Shown piece by piece: positions 34,019-43,885 of a stretch of DNA of 64,000 nucleotides. Source of the stretch: Mesotaenium endlicherianum (taxonomy: Eukaryota > Streptophyta > Zygnematophyceae > Zygnematales > Mesotaeniaceae); assembly GCA_009602735.1 (NCBI GenBank), contig WELA01001079.1, positions 170,965-234,964 of the forward strand. Reading direction: 5' to 3'. Each line of letters begins with the position of its first letter. The stretch's first letter is position 1. The translations under genes and the position numbers were made by a program. The notes under the pieces are model-generated. The model did not search any database and was not told where the DNA came from. It saw only the letters and a program-made list of their open reading frames with translations.

Positions 34019-34846
34019 TTAAAATTCCCAAGTGTCCCCAGAGGCAACGTAACCCTTCCATTGATTGAGGAACTTCATGACATATTTAGACGATCGACGG
34101 ACCGAGCGCGCGTCTAAAATCTTCTCAACCTCATCTTCCTCAGGGTCGCCGTCCCGGACAGCGGGGACTGGTCCCGATTGGACAGGTAACCGACCTGTGA
34201 ACAGTGTATCACCTTTGATGTATGGTTCTAGGAAGGAGACGTTAAAGACCGGATGACCCTTGTATTCGGCTGACATGTTCAGTTTGTAAGCATTCTGACC
34301 GACACAACGCACCACCGAATATGGACCGACCCAGACAAGGCCAAGCTTTTTCTTGACCACACCAGAGAGGTACAGGTGTTGAGAATGCAGTTTGACTAAA
34401 TCGCCCTTAGAAAAGGTCAGTTCTCGACGGTGCTGATTAGCATACTTTTGTTGGTTTTCTTGGACTCTGTGTAGGTTCTGCTGGACTCCTGAGACTCCTG
34501 CTGGACTCCTGCTGGCTCTCAGTACCTCTTGCAAAACTCGGTTAGTTCTTTCAGTCTGCCCATCAGTCTGAGGGTGGTTTGCTGTGCTGAGCAGCTGCCT
34601 GACTCCCATTAACCCCATTAAAGGTGTCCAAAATTTAGAGGTAAATTTTGAGTCCCTGTCTGAGATTACATTAGAGGGTAGCCCATGTTGGCATACTACA
34701 TGGTTGTAGAACTGTCTCGCTGTTTCGAGGGCAATTACTTTGACAGTTGTGGGGATGAAAATGACCATTTTTGTCAATTTATCCACGACTACGAGTATCG
34801 AATCATGCCCATTGGCAGTTCGTGGCATTGTGACCACCCAGTCCAT
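34019..34846 (-). pseudogene. chromovirus integrase core and chromodomain
   Basis: An uninterrupted 275-codon frame begins DWVVTMPRTANGHDSILVVV (integrase core, first Asp), followed by HGLPSNVISDRDSKFTSKFW (second Asp) and HPQTDGQTERTNRVLQEVLR (Glu). The segment expected next (about 50 residues around Trp and the EFAYN motif) is missing: LRA jumps to SRSPAGVSGVQQ. The frame then continues FSKGDLVKLHSQHLYLSGVV, LGLVWVGPYSVVRCVGQNAY and HPVFNVSFLEPYI. A chromodomain ends it (EDEVEKILDARSVRRSSKYV, then FLNQWKGYVASGDTWEF). It would be inactive because of the internal deletion. Confidence 0.85.
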
Positions 34847-34956
34847 GGATATTGTTTCCTAGCGGCGAGCTGGGATGGGCAGCGGTTGTGAGAGGCCCCT
34901 CAGTGGTGTGTGCCTAAACTAATTCTTTTGACACTGGTCACAGGACTTAACGTATT

Positions 34957-35484
34957 TCAAGACCTCTCGAGGTATCCCTCCCTATGATAATGTTTTGCCA
35001 GTTTGCCAACAGTTTTGGCCTGCACCAAATGCCCACCCAGTAAACTGTCATGTGCTTGACTCAATAAAAGGGACCTTATTTCCACGTTATTTTTGGCCTG
35101 CCCCAAATGTCCACCCAGGAGACTGTCATGAGCTTGACTCAGTAAGAGAGACCTTATTTCCAAATTATTAAGAATGACCAGCTTCAGCCTGCCTGAAGTG
35201 GTTTCAGTCACTGAGACCTCTCCCTTAAGCTTATACCCGAGTGCAGTAGCACAACACATACCAGTAGTGGGGCTGGGCTCAAATGTTCGGTCAGAAAGGT
35301 AGGCTTTTCTAAGTTGTTCAAGGAAGGACTTTTTCACCTTTAGTGAAGTGAGTGCACACAGGACTTTATCTACAGCATGCTGACTAAAGTTCCTTTCTTC
35401 CAAGTCAGGTCTTCTAGAGAGTGCATCAGCAAGATTTAACTTCTCTGGTTTGTAGTCGATCTGGACTTGAAACTGCTCCAGCAT
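34957..35484 (-). pseudogene. chromovirus RNase H end and integrase zinc-binding region
   Basis: LEQFQVQIDYKPEKLNLADA, then LSRRPDLEE, marks the end of the Ty3 RNase H domain. The integrase N-terminal segment follows. RSLLLSQAHDSLLGGHLGQA, holding the His pair of the HHCC finger, is duplicated in tandem by a 78-bp (26-codon) direct repeat at 35013-35168. The reading frame then drifts before the core at 34846. Confidence 0.8.
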
Positions 35485-36262
35485 CTGGCTTCAGCGGTTC
35501 TCCCTCCTGGACAGCTTGGACTTCTTCTGAAAGTGAGTCAGAGCTAGATGATCTGTAATCACCTTAAAAGCTTTACCATGTAAGTATGCTCTCCACTTTA
35601 TCATGCACCGAGTAATTAATCTCCGCTGGATTAAATTTCATAGACTCGTACAACACAGGATGTCACTCCTGCCGTACCTTACCATCCTTTGTGGTTTTGT
35701 CCGCAGGCTGCAACAAAATAGCACCCATGGCAAAGTCAGAGGCATCAGTGACCACCTGCACCAGTTTGCTGGGGTCATACACGGCTAGCACCGGGGCAGA
35801 ACAAAGAGCATCTTTAAGGGTCTCGAAGGCAACCTGCTGCTCTTCCCCCCACACATACCCTATGTCTTTTTTGATAAGGTCAGTCAATTTACTGGCCTTT
35901 GTAAAATATTTCTCAATAAATCTCCTATAGTAGGCAACCTGAGGAAGGATCTGACTTCAGAGACCAACTGTGGTATTGGCCAATCCCTTATGGTCTGGAC
36001 TTTCTTAGGATCCACACAAATGCCTTCTTTATTGACAACATGGCCTAAGAATTCAATACTTTCTTGAAAGAAATCACACTTGCTCATTTTAGCAAACAAG
36101 TGATTTTTTCTCAGAGTGTTCATGACTGTTTTTAAGTGTCTAGAGTGCTGAGCTTCATCTTTAGAGAAAATTAAAGTATCATCGTGGAAGACTTTCACAA
36201 ACTTATCCAAGTAAGGTCTGAAAATGTCATTCATAGCACCCATGAAGGGCGCAGAAGCATTG
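35485..36262 (-). pseudogene. chromovirus reverse transcriptase (C-terminal half) and RNase H
   Basis: RYTNASAPFMGAMNDIFRPY continues LDKFVKVFHDDTLIFSKDE: the catalytic box is FHDD instead of YVDD/YLDD. Then come SKCDFFQESIEFLGHVVNKE, SEVRSFLRL, and in a second frame WGEEQQVAFETLKDALCSAP and VVTDASDFAMGAILLQ (RNase H). The RT fingers and first palm segment are missing: at about 36262 the linker EVPPQPEEVVEKK is joined straight to the middle of RT, a deletion of roughly 100 or more residues. Confidence 0.8.
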
Positions 36263-37912
36263 GTGTACCTTTTTCTCCACCACTTCTTCAGGTTGAGGAG
36301 GTACCTCTCTTAGCAGCAGACAGAACATTCTGTCTTCCTTCTGGTTCCAGCTTTTGACGAACTCCATTGCATTCAGCAACTTGCATCCTTCTGGAAGCCT
36401 CTTCTTTTCCTTCAGGAGCCATCCACACAGGACAAGAGGAAGAGCACTGGTGGGTGCCAAGTTAGTCTGCCCATCACGGGCTCCTCTCACTTTAAATGTA
36501 CCTCTGCTCTCTGAAGTGACCCGTCTGCTGGCACTGGAAGCAAACAGATTTTGCTGAGGCTGGTCTCGGCTTAGTCCTACCACCACCTCTTCAATAGCCG
36601 CCTCGAGAGAAACCACCTCTACCTCTAGAGTGTATAGCATTATACTCATACTCATATCCATCATCCTGATCATCCTCAGCCTGGTCTCCTTCAATTGCAT
36701 TGTAGGAACCGTGGGGCTTTTTGACAATCTTAGACACCAAAGCATTACTCTGGCGCTTGTGATTGAATTGCTATTGATCCCAGGCATCAGCATCCTGGAT
36801 CAAGTCAGCCAGTTTTTCATACTTCTTTTTAGCAAAATGACCCGAGACTTCGGATTTCATGCCATACTTGAAGTATGCTATCCATACAGTTCTGGCACGT
36901 GTAGCCGTTTCATCATGTTCTCCTGGAACTTTTGAGCAAACTTAGCAACTGAAGTGGTCTGCTTCAGGGTCAGAGAGATCATCGCATAGATAGCTTTCTC
37001 CCGCTGGTTGATGACATCAAACTTCTCATGCAACTTCTTGACAAACTCTACCCACGTAGGGTCACCGAGTTGCCGAGCCTTACGCTCTCCTTTCCAGTAT
37101 AGCCACCAGTCTGCGGCACTGCCTTTCAGTAGCGCACCGGTGTGCCTGACCTTCTCGTAATCTTGCAGTTCTGGGTAGTTCTCCAGCCACTGCTCAACAT
37201 CCGCGAGAAACTTGATCAGGTAGTATTTTCAGTTTCCCTCAGGATCATAGTCCTGGGGAGGTTTCGGCTTGGGATTACTAGGCCCTCTGTCACCACCACC
37301 AATGGTTTGAGACCCCAGTTGGTCTCTGTCCCGCAGTAGAGACATTATGATTCTTTTGTCCTCCTGTTGGGACTGATACATGGTCGCCATTTGCGACTGC
37401 ATTTGAACGAACAATGCTCCCAAGTCTACACTCTGGGGTGGTAGTCTAGCAAATGCAGCAGCAGCATTGGCATCTACTCGCTGAGTAGTGTCCTCAACAG
37501 TCCCTCTCGCTCCTGCAGCAGCAATTCCTGCCGCATTCAGCCGGTCACGTATTTGACCTAGGGGTACATTGAGTTGTACAGCAGGAGGTGGGTTCAGAAC
37601 ATTGGCCCTTGATGCCATAAGTTCTTCAACAGTGCGCTCGTCAGCTGGCTGTCCTTCCCTCCTTTGTATATCTTCAGCGGCCTTTGCTACTTGTTCAGCT
37701 TCTAGTCTGGCTATCTCCTCCTCAGCTTGCTGAGCTGCGACTGAGGCAATAGCAGCTGCCTCATCTGCAGCCTCCCTAGCTGCAGTATCCGCTACTGCTT
37801 CCGAATAGGTACGGTTTCCCGCTACATGGCTTTCCGCCTGGTTTTCGACATTCTCGTTATCCTGGTTCTCCATGTCTCGGGAGTTGCTAGTTTGAGACCT
37901 TGTCCTTACCAT
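36263..37912 (-). pseudogene. chromovirus gag with broken zinc knuckle, protease deleted
   Basis: ATG at 37912 opens a 227-codon frame (MVRTRSQTSNSRDMENQ) with an Ala/Glu-rich coiled coil at residues 35-100. Shifted frames then carry capsid text (KYGMKSEVSGHFAKKKYEKL). A single zinc knuckle (VCFQCQQTGHFREQR) has Arg where the last Cys should be. Text reading LLREVPPQPEEVVEK, normally the protease-RT linker, follows soon after, so the aspartic protease (DSGA) has been lost by deletion. The start is secure because a second copy of the same N-terminus lies at 39248. Confidence 0.8.
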
Positions 37913-37933
37913 ACAAAGAAGACTGTGATAACT

Positions 37934-37945
37934 GCTCCGATACCA
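37934..37945 (-). other. chromovirus primer-binding site
   Basis: In element sense TGGTATCGGAGC, next to the end of the LTR at 37947: an initiator tRNA-Met-type primer site. The copy beside the LTR at 39283 reads TGGTATTGGAGC. Confidence 0.8.
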
Positions 37946-37946
37946 C

Positions 37947-38719
37947 TGAAATGAATCGACTTACCAAATAGGCGATTAACAATTAATAAAGATCTTTATA
38001 TCAGCAAGTAATCTTTATGGTATTTTCCGTTAACTGGTTAAACGGCAAAGGACAACACACTAGCAGTGAATAATACTCGTAAGTCAAATGCGAGTAAACT
38101 AGCATCAATAATGCAAATCAGTAAACTCATACATAAGCAAGGTTAGAAGACAGTGCGTATCAATGGCTTCTCGCCTTGGATTCAGATCTCTCTCAGTAAG
38201 CTGTACAAGAGAGTTGGCCTCGTTTCCGAATGCCGAACTCGAGAGCAATGCCTAGCGTATGTACATGGAATGAGTTTACTGTTCAACGGTCAGTGCGATG
38301 GCACCGCCTACCCGGGAGTTAACCACGTTGGTAGGACCTCGGTTAACCAAATCCACCGCCATCTCCCATCATCCCGAATAGCCATCCATCATAGGGATGT
38401 CATCTGGCTATTCATCTAGCATATCGCACTTAGATGCATATCAAGGCAGTTCGCTGCTACCGAGTACGGAAGTCAGCTTGCTGTCAAAGAATGTGTCAGT
38501 AAGCTGACTTATATGGACTTTCAGCCTGCTGCTTTCCACTGAGTCAGCAAACTGATAATTATGTAAAGTCCAGCAGACTGACTATTAAGTAAAGTTCAGC
38601 AAACTGACTATTAACTAAAGTCTAGCAAACTGAATAATAACTAAAGGTCAGCAGGCTGAACTTAATTAACTATTATATTTAAATGAATATTATATCTACT
38701 AATATACTGATTCATTACA
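37947..38719 (-). repeat. chromovirus internal LTR, 773 bp
   Basis: Homologous to the two outer 720-bp LTRs but 53 bp longer. The extra length is two more copies of a 26-bp unit (four copies at 38565-38668, units starting AAAGTYYAGCARACTGA). It serves as 5' LTR for the gag at 37912 and joins a truncated gag on its other side. Confidence 0.85.
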
Positions 38720-39248
38720 TCGCCATTTGCGACTGCATTTGAACGAACAATGCTCCCCAAACTACACTCTGGGGTCGTAGTCTAGCAAATGCAACAGCAG
38801 CATTGGCATCTACTCGTCGAGTAGTGTCCTCAACAATCCCTCTCGCTCCTGCAGCAGCAATTCGTGCCGCATTCAGCCGGTCACGTATTTGACCTAGGGG
38901 CACATTGACTTGTACAGCAGGAGGTGGGTTCAGGACATTGGCCCTGGATGCCATAAGTTCTTCAACAGTGCGCTCGTCAGCTGGCTGTCCTTCCCTCCTT
39001 TCTGTATCTTCAGCAGCCTTTGCCAATCGTTCAGCTTCTAATCTGGCTCTCTCCTCCTCAGCTTGCTGTGCTGCGACTGCAGCAATAGCAGCTGCCTCAT
39101 CTGCAGCCTCTCTAGCTGCAATATCTGCCACTGCTTCAGAATAGGTATGGGTTCCCGCTACATGGCTTTTCGCCTGGTTTTCGACAATCTCGTTATCCTG
39201 GTTCTCCATGTCTCGGGAGTTGCTAGTTTGAGACCTTGTCTTTACCAT
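38720..39248 (-). pseudogene. second, truncated chromovirus gag
   Basis: ATG at 39248 opens a frame nearly identical to the gag at 37912 (MVKTRSQTSNSRDMENQDNE). It runs intact for about 177 codons and ends abruptly at FVQMQSQMAM, where the LTR at 38719 begins. The junction has no purine tract and no target duplication, so it is a deletion or strand-transfer joint, not a normal LTR edge. Confidence 0.85.
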
Positions 39249-39282
39249 ACAAAGAAGACTGTGATAACAGCTCCAATACCAC

Positions 39283-40002
39283 TGAAATGAGTCAACTTAC
39301 CAAATAGGCGATTAACAATTAATAAAGATCTTTATATCAGCAAGTGATCTTTATGGTATTTTCCGTTAACTGGTTAAACGGCAAAGGACAACACACTAGC
39401 AGTGAAGAATACTCGTAAGTCAAATGCGAGTAAACTAGCATCAATAATGCAATCAGTAAACTCATACATAAGCAAGGTTAGAAGACAGTGCGTATCAATA
39501 GCTTCTCGCCTTGGATTCAGATCTCTCTCAGTAAGTCGTACAAGAGAATTGGCCTCGTTTCCGAATGCCGAACTCGAGAGCAATGCCTAGCATATATACG
39601 TGGAATGAGTTTACTGTTCAACGGCCAGTGCGGTGGCACCGCCTACCCGGGAGTTCACCACGTTGGTAGGACCTCGGTTAACCAAATCCACCGCCATCTC
39701 CCATCATCCCGAATTGACATCCATCATAGGGATGTCATCTGGCCAGTCATCTAGCATATCGCACTTAGATGCATATCGAGGCAGTTCGCTGCTACCGAAT
39801 ACGGAAGTCAGCTGGCTGTCAAAGAATGTGTCAGCAAGCTGACTTAAGTTGACTTCAGCCTGCTACTTTCGGCTGAGGCACTAAACTGATATTGAATATG
39901 AAGTCCAGCAGAGTGGTGATTAACTAGAGTTCAGCAAGCTAGACTTAATTAACTATTGAATTTAAATGAACATTATATACACTAATATACTGATTCATTA
40001 CA
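39283..40002 (-). repeat. chromovirus outer 5' LTR
   Basis: Same family and the same 720-bp length as 31036-31755. Followed on the plus strand by the CAGTG duplication at 40003. Confidence 0.9.
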
Positions 40003-41460
40003 CAGTGATGGGCATTGTGTTGCCCTTGCATGGTCCTGCGCCTGGGGCTGTTTTAGATTGCGTTGACACACTTCTGCAGATGTTTCGTCAGCACTTCCCT
40101 ACTAACACTCGCTCCCGCCAAGATGAGTTGAGGGACTTCATGTGCTTTGCGAGCGAGAATCCTAGTATAGCCTATGAGCGTTTCCAGCAGTGGCGAGAGA
40201 ATACAGGCATGTAGGTGGATGTGATCCACGCTTGCATCAAGTTCATCAATGAAATTCTTTGCTTTCGCTTCCTTGTTTCAAGCCCTTAACCACCAGTGGG
40301 AGTGCATGCAGTGCAGTTACCTGCTGCGTCAACCACTGCCGCCGTCATGGGAGCGGGACCTGCTGCAACACCCAAGCGTGTTGTTCTCGTCTATGACTAC
40401 TGTTGTCAGAAGGGGCACATAGTGGAGAATTTGTTCTCTTCTACATCCCCACTTGGCGCCGACAGGGTGGTCCTTCAAGCCCCAAAAGGGCAGAGTACCA
40501 CCTGCTCGTCTCAGTAGTGCTCCCGCAGCTCAAGTGTCATGTTACTATGCTTCCCTACCTTCTGCAGTGGCGGGTTTCTATTTTGGGGTCTCGGGATTCC
40601 TATCTCAACATAGCAGCTTCGCAGGGTATTCTTCTCCCTATCCATCGGCTTCCAGTCCATTCTTATGCGCATATCAGGCTAGGGTTGCTCACTTTAACCC
40701 TAGCCCTAAACATACCCTAACCCTAACACTAATTTTATCCCCACACCTCAGAATTTCTTCATGCGTCAGCAGGTAGGTGTAGTGCAAGCAAGTATGCAGG
40801 ACATGCATCGTCACGTTGGGATGCAACCTGAGCCTACTACTGCCCTGTTTATTGGGTTGCACCCTCATCCGCCTTGGAAACTGGTCCCACCTATCCGTCT
40901 AGGTTTCCTTGACCTCCAGACGGCGCATTTAATGTGATCAAGGAGGAGGACACTGATCAGGCCGTAGGCGTTCATGCCGTTCACAGTCGCCGTGTGGCTG
41001 CCAATGAGGCACTTGCCGCACCAGCTGTGGGTCCAGACCACGGGCGAAGTGTTGCGCAACTCTCGCGGCCGTTTGATCGTTTCGAGCCTGACGATACTCT
41101 AGGACCTGCTCATGCTCGGCTGCCAGTACCCGTTCGGGATGTGCTAGCTTGCTCTGATGATGAAGGTATATTAATCATCCTTCCCATCGACGTCCCCTCA
41201 GCCCAGCTGCCGGTCAAACTGGTGTGCGACAACCTACGCGCGGCAGCGACTTCTGTCGAGCGCGACTTGCTGTTGCCCCCTTCGTACGCGCAAGTGGAAG
41301 CGGACCTACCACAACCTTCTAGCCCGCCGCGACCAACTACACTGCCTCCTCCCCACACAGTGTTGGTGGTGGGGCAGGCAACTGCAGCTTCGGCAGTCCC
41401 TACTTCGGCGGCTCCCGTGGCTGCTCCTCAGGAACTCACTTCCTCATCGGGCTCACTATT
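40003..41460 (+). pseudogene. Ty3-type gag, second part, with degenerate zinc knuckle
   Basis: Capsid-like text resumes at 40008 (GAVLDCVDTLLQMFRQHFPT, SRQDELRDFMCFASENPSIA) with TAG at 40212-40214. Near 40395-40440, VYDYCCQKGHIVENLF looks like a CX2CX4HX4C knuckle that lost its first and last Cys. The frame at 40934-41590 is a long Pro/Ala/Ser-rich linker (ARLPVPVRDVLACSDDEGIL, QLPVKLVCDNLRAAATSVER). The aspartic-protease text seen in the second copy (SPAYDILLGKE, 48540-48580) is missing here, so a small deletion lies near 41450, where LIGLTIDLWQG starts. Confidence 0.5.
40696..40729 (+). repeat. short telomere-like CCCTAA tract
   Basis: AACCCTAGCCCTAAACATAC then CCTAACCCTAACACT: four or five imperfect CCCTAA/CCCTAAA units. 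Too short and degenerate to be telomeric function, and it lies inside gag-linker sequence. Confidence 0.5.
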
Positions 41461-41829
41461 GACTTGTGGCAAGGTATCGCTACGTATAGGGTTGACTTCG
41501 AGTCTGTGGGCTACCATCTGGACAATCTTCTCCGCATCCTTACCCATACTCCTTCTTCCCTCGCGTGCCCCGTGGCTGCGGCTTTCATAGTTACTGTCCA
41601 TGATTTTAGCGCTCGGGAACTCATCCATCTTTCCTACCTCCTCCTTCACGACATCGCCTCGGATCCTCTTCTCGCATGTTTTGCCCAACCGAGCATACCA
41701 GTGCCACTCTACACTACCCCCTCCGCTACCCTCCACCAGATCCATGCCGCCTTACATTGTCCCTCTCCTCCTCTTGTTGCCCCCATTTCTGTCCCTTCCA
41801 CTATCCCTCCCATACCCTCTCTCCAAGTT
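41461..41829 (+). pseudogene. Ty3 protease/linker region preceding the methyltransferase
   Basis: TIDLWQGIATYRVDFESVGY, then HLDNLLRILTHTP, matches TIDLWQDIAIYWVDFESLGH at 48594-48650 in the second copy, followed by a Pro-rich spacer. The function of this conserved segment is unknown. It sits between the protease end and methyltransferase motif I in both copies. Confidence 0.5.
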
Positions 41830-42840
41830 GTCAACACTATACCCATTCCTTGGCTGCCTCCCCCCCAGGGGATCATCGTGTTAGACTTGGTCGCAGGGGT
41901 GGCCTCTACAGTGGTTGGTCTTCTGCAGAGTGGCCACCATATAACTACTAGTACTGCGATGTTGACCTGGTCGTACGCCTTGCCAGTCATACACAACTGG
42001 CTGCTTTACACCTTGCCTTTTCCGGAATGAGCCTATCACACAACCTATTCCGCGTTGCCTCAGAATAATCGCCTCCTCCAGCAAGATCACTTGCTTGCTC
42101 TAGGTCCCATCCATTTGGTCGTCGGTGGCTGGGAGTGTCGGGTTCATTCTTGGGCAGGTACTGGCATAGAGCTTGCTGATTATCGTTCCCAACTATTCTT
42201 TGAGCTTATTCGGGCCTTAGGTCTCGTTCAGGCTTCCCCGTCTCCTTCGCCTGCTTACCTGCTCGGAGATGTTTAAGTCCTAGAATTATGGTCGAGCACA
42301 CATTCGTGCTGATTTCCTCACCATCACCTCTATTCTGAGGCCAGACGTGACCCTCGACGCCGCAGCCGTGGGGTCTTACGCCCACCGTTCGTGAGTGTTC
42401 TGGCAAAACCTTGTGCCTCACACTACACTCCAGCCTATCCTTCACCACATATACTCGCATCCCCCTCGCAGCACCGTTACCTCTATCCTGGCCCCTCACC
42501 GTTGCCCCATGGAAGTAAATTGTCCAGACCAACCCTCTTTCTGTCAAGTCAATTTTTGCGGTCATTCTTGGGTCGCCTTCCCCACTCTCGTTGGCCTTTC
42601 TCATTCGTATGCGTTCCGTTACTATGGGCCTGGCATGTTGTTTGATTCACACACACACGGGTATGTTGAGCCTTCCGCGTCCATTGCGAGCTTATTCTCG
42701 CTTTTCTCCCCCATGCCACTACCTCTCCTTCCCTCTCTCACTCTCAGCGGTGCCAGCTCCTAGGTTGGGTCATGGACATTCATGCTCTCACGTGGCTTGT
42801 CTCTGTACTCCCCGTCCTCAATGCTCGGCGTCCTGACCTT
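41830..42840 (+). pseudogene. DNMT3-like C5-cytosine methyltransferase domain inside a Ty3 element (copy 1)
   Basis: The family transfers methyl groups from S-adenosylmethionine to cytosine C5 in DNA. Motifs occur in the standard order. Motif I: IIVLDLVAGVASTVVGLL (from 41872). Motif II region, shifted one frame: YCDVDLVVRLASHTQLAAL. Motif IV: PIHLVVGGWECRVHSWAGTG, then DYRSQLFFELIRAL; the nucleophilic Cys is present but Pro-Cys is Glu-Cys. Motif VI: AYLLGDV, where ENV is expected. Motif VIII region: DVTLDAAAVGSYAHR, then VFWQNLV, with a TGA replacing a residue. Motifs IX-X: QRCQLLGWVMDIHALTWL, then SVLPVL. The spacing ENV...FWxNL...QLLG resembles DNMT3, not DRM (whose motifs are permuted) or CMT/MET1 (no BAH or chromodomain). 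At least one frameshift and several stops make it inactive. It lies between the protease linker and reverse transcriptase. Confidence 0.8.
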
Positions 42841-43207
42841 TTCCTCCACATTCCAACCTACCACTTACATGCTTTCGGCTGGATGGGGAGGGTTTCGTCA
42901 GAGTTTTCCACTTCAACGCCTGCATAGCAATTTCAGTCCCAAGAACCCTCATCTGATACTTTTGCATCTCAACCTAAGGATGGGTGGGACCTAGGTACCC
43001 ATTTAATTAAGGAGAAAACCCTACAGTTGACTAACATGCTCAAACAAAATGAGACTTGTTTTGCACAGTTAGTCATGGATTTACGAAGGTGTACGTTATC
43101 TCAATCCACCATCAATCTCACTACTACAGAACCAGTGTGTTTGAGGGATTATCGACACGCTAAAGTTGAACATGATATTATGCAAGAGAAAGTTACTGAG
43201 TTGTTAA
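42841..43207 (+). pseudogene. linker and start of Ty3 reverse transcriptase region (copy 1)
   Basis: Frames read RPDLFLHIPTYHLHAFGW, then HLIKEKTLQLTNMLKQNE. 43027-43207 encodes TNMLKQNETCFAQLVMDLRR, then DYRHAKVEHDIMQEKVTELL, the segment that leads into the RT. It is cut at TTAA (43204-43207) by the piggyBac element and resumes at 46506 (KADMIEESM). Confidence 0.65.
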
Positions 43208-43885
43208 CACTAGGTCTCCCAAGGAAAAGACCATATATGGTCCAATAATGCACCCCCTAAATCACACTACATTGAAATAACGACTGAAGCTATGACTATG
43301 TGTGATAGACCATTAAAGAGCTTACATCACAAGGTATTGCACTGGCCATGTGGCCCGCAATTTTCGGAAAGGTAAGGTGTACTTTCCGTACAAAGTGTGT
43401 ACGATAACAAGAAACGAGCAAACAGGGCCAACTTTAACTTCACACACTATGAGTTTGGATTTGAACCAGTAGTTGTTGATTTAATCTGGGGTAGGCATGT
43501 GTCTTACCTATCATATAAAACAGATTCCACTTCATTCTAATCAGTACCTTTGTGCAGGCACACTCTGTACTTAGTGGACCATATGGGGTCCGGGTATTTT
43601 TCGTATTTTTTAGTGCCTCATGCAACAAAGTATCACAGTTAATAATTCATAATTTATTCTTAACACATGCAAATAGTATTCTGTAAAGTGGAGCTTGAAA
43701 GTAAGGTCTTACTTTACTCACAAAAAATTATTCATATACAAAATAAAGAATTAAAATGATTAAAAATGAATTATTAATCGCAAAATATTGCAGAATCGAC
43801 AGCTTTGCACACATGAAGCTGAACTGTTTATGGAGCACAATGTCTTTCATACATGTTTTTGTTGCAGGTCCTCTGCTCTACAATC

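Larger units (their letters stand above)
31036..40002 (-). mobile_element. Ty3 chromovirus array with three LTRs, CAGTG target duplication
   Basis: Three LTRs (31036-31755, 37947-38719, 39283-40002) lie in one orientation. A long, deleted internal region (31756-37946) sits between the first two, and a gag fragment with primer site (38720-39282) between the last two. One CAGTG duplication (31031-31035 and 40003-40007) brackets the whole unit, so it entered or rearranged as one insertion. The minus-strand order is LTR, gag fragment, LTR, gag, partial RT, RNase H, integrase with chromodomain, extra ORF, hairpin, purine tract, LTR. It disrupts the gag of an older Ty3 element. Confidence 0.9.

Noticed and set aside
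41830-42840. Methyltransferase as a chance similarity
   Set aside because: Seven motifs in correct order and spacing, repeated in an independently decayed second copy at the same place in the element.
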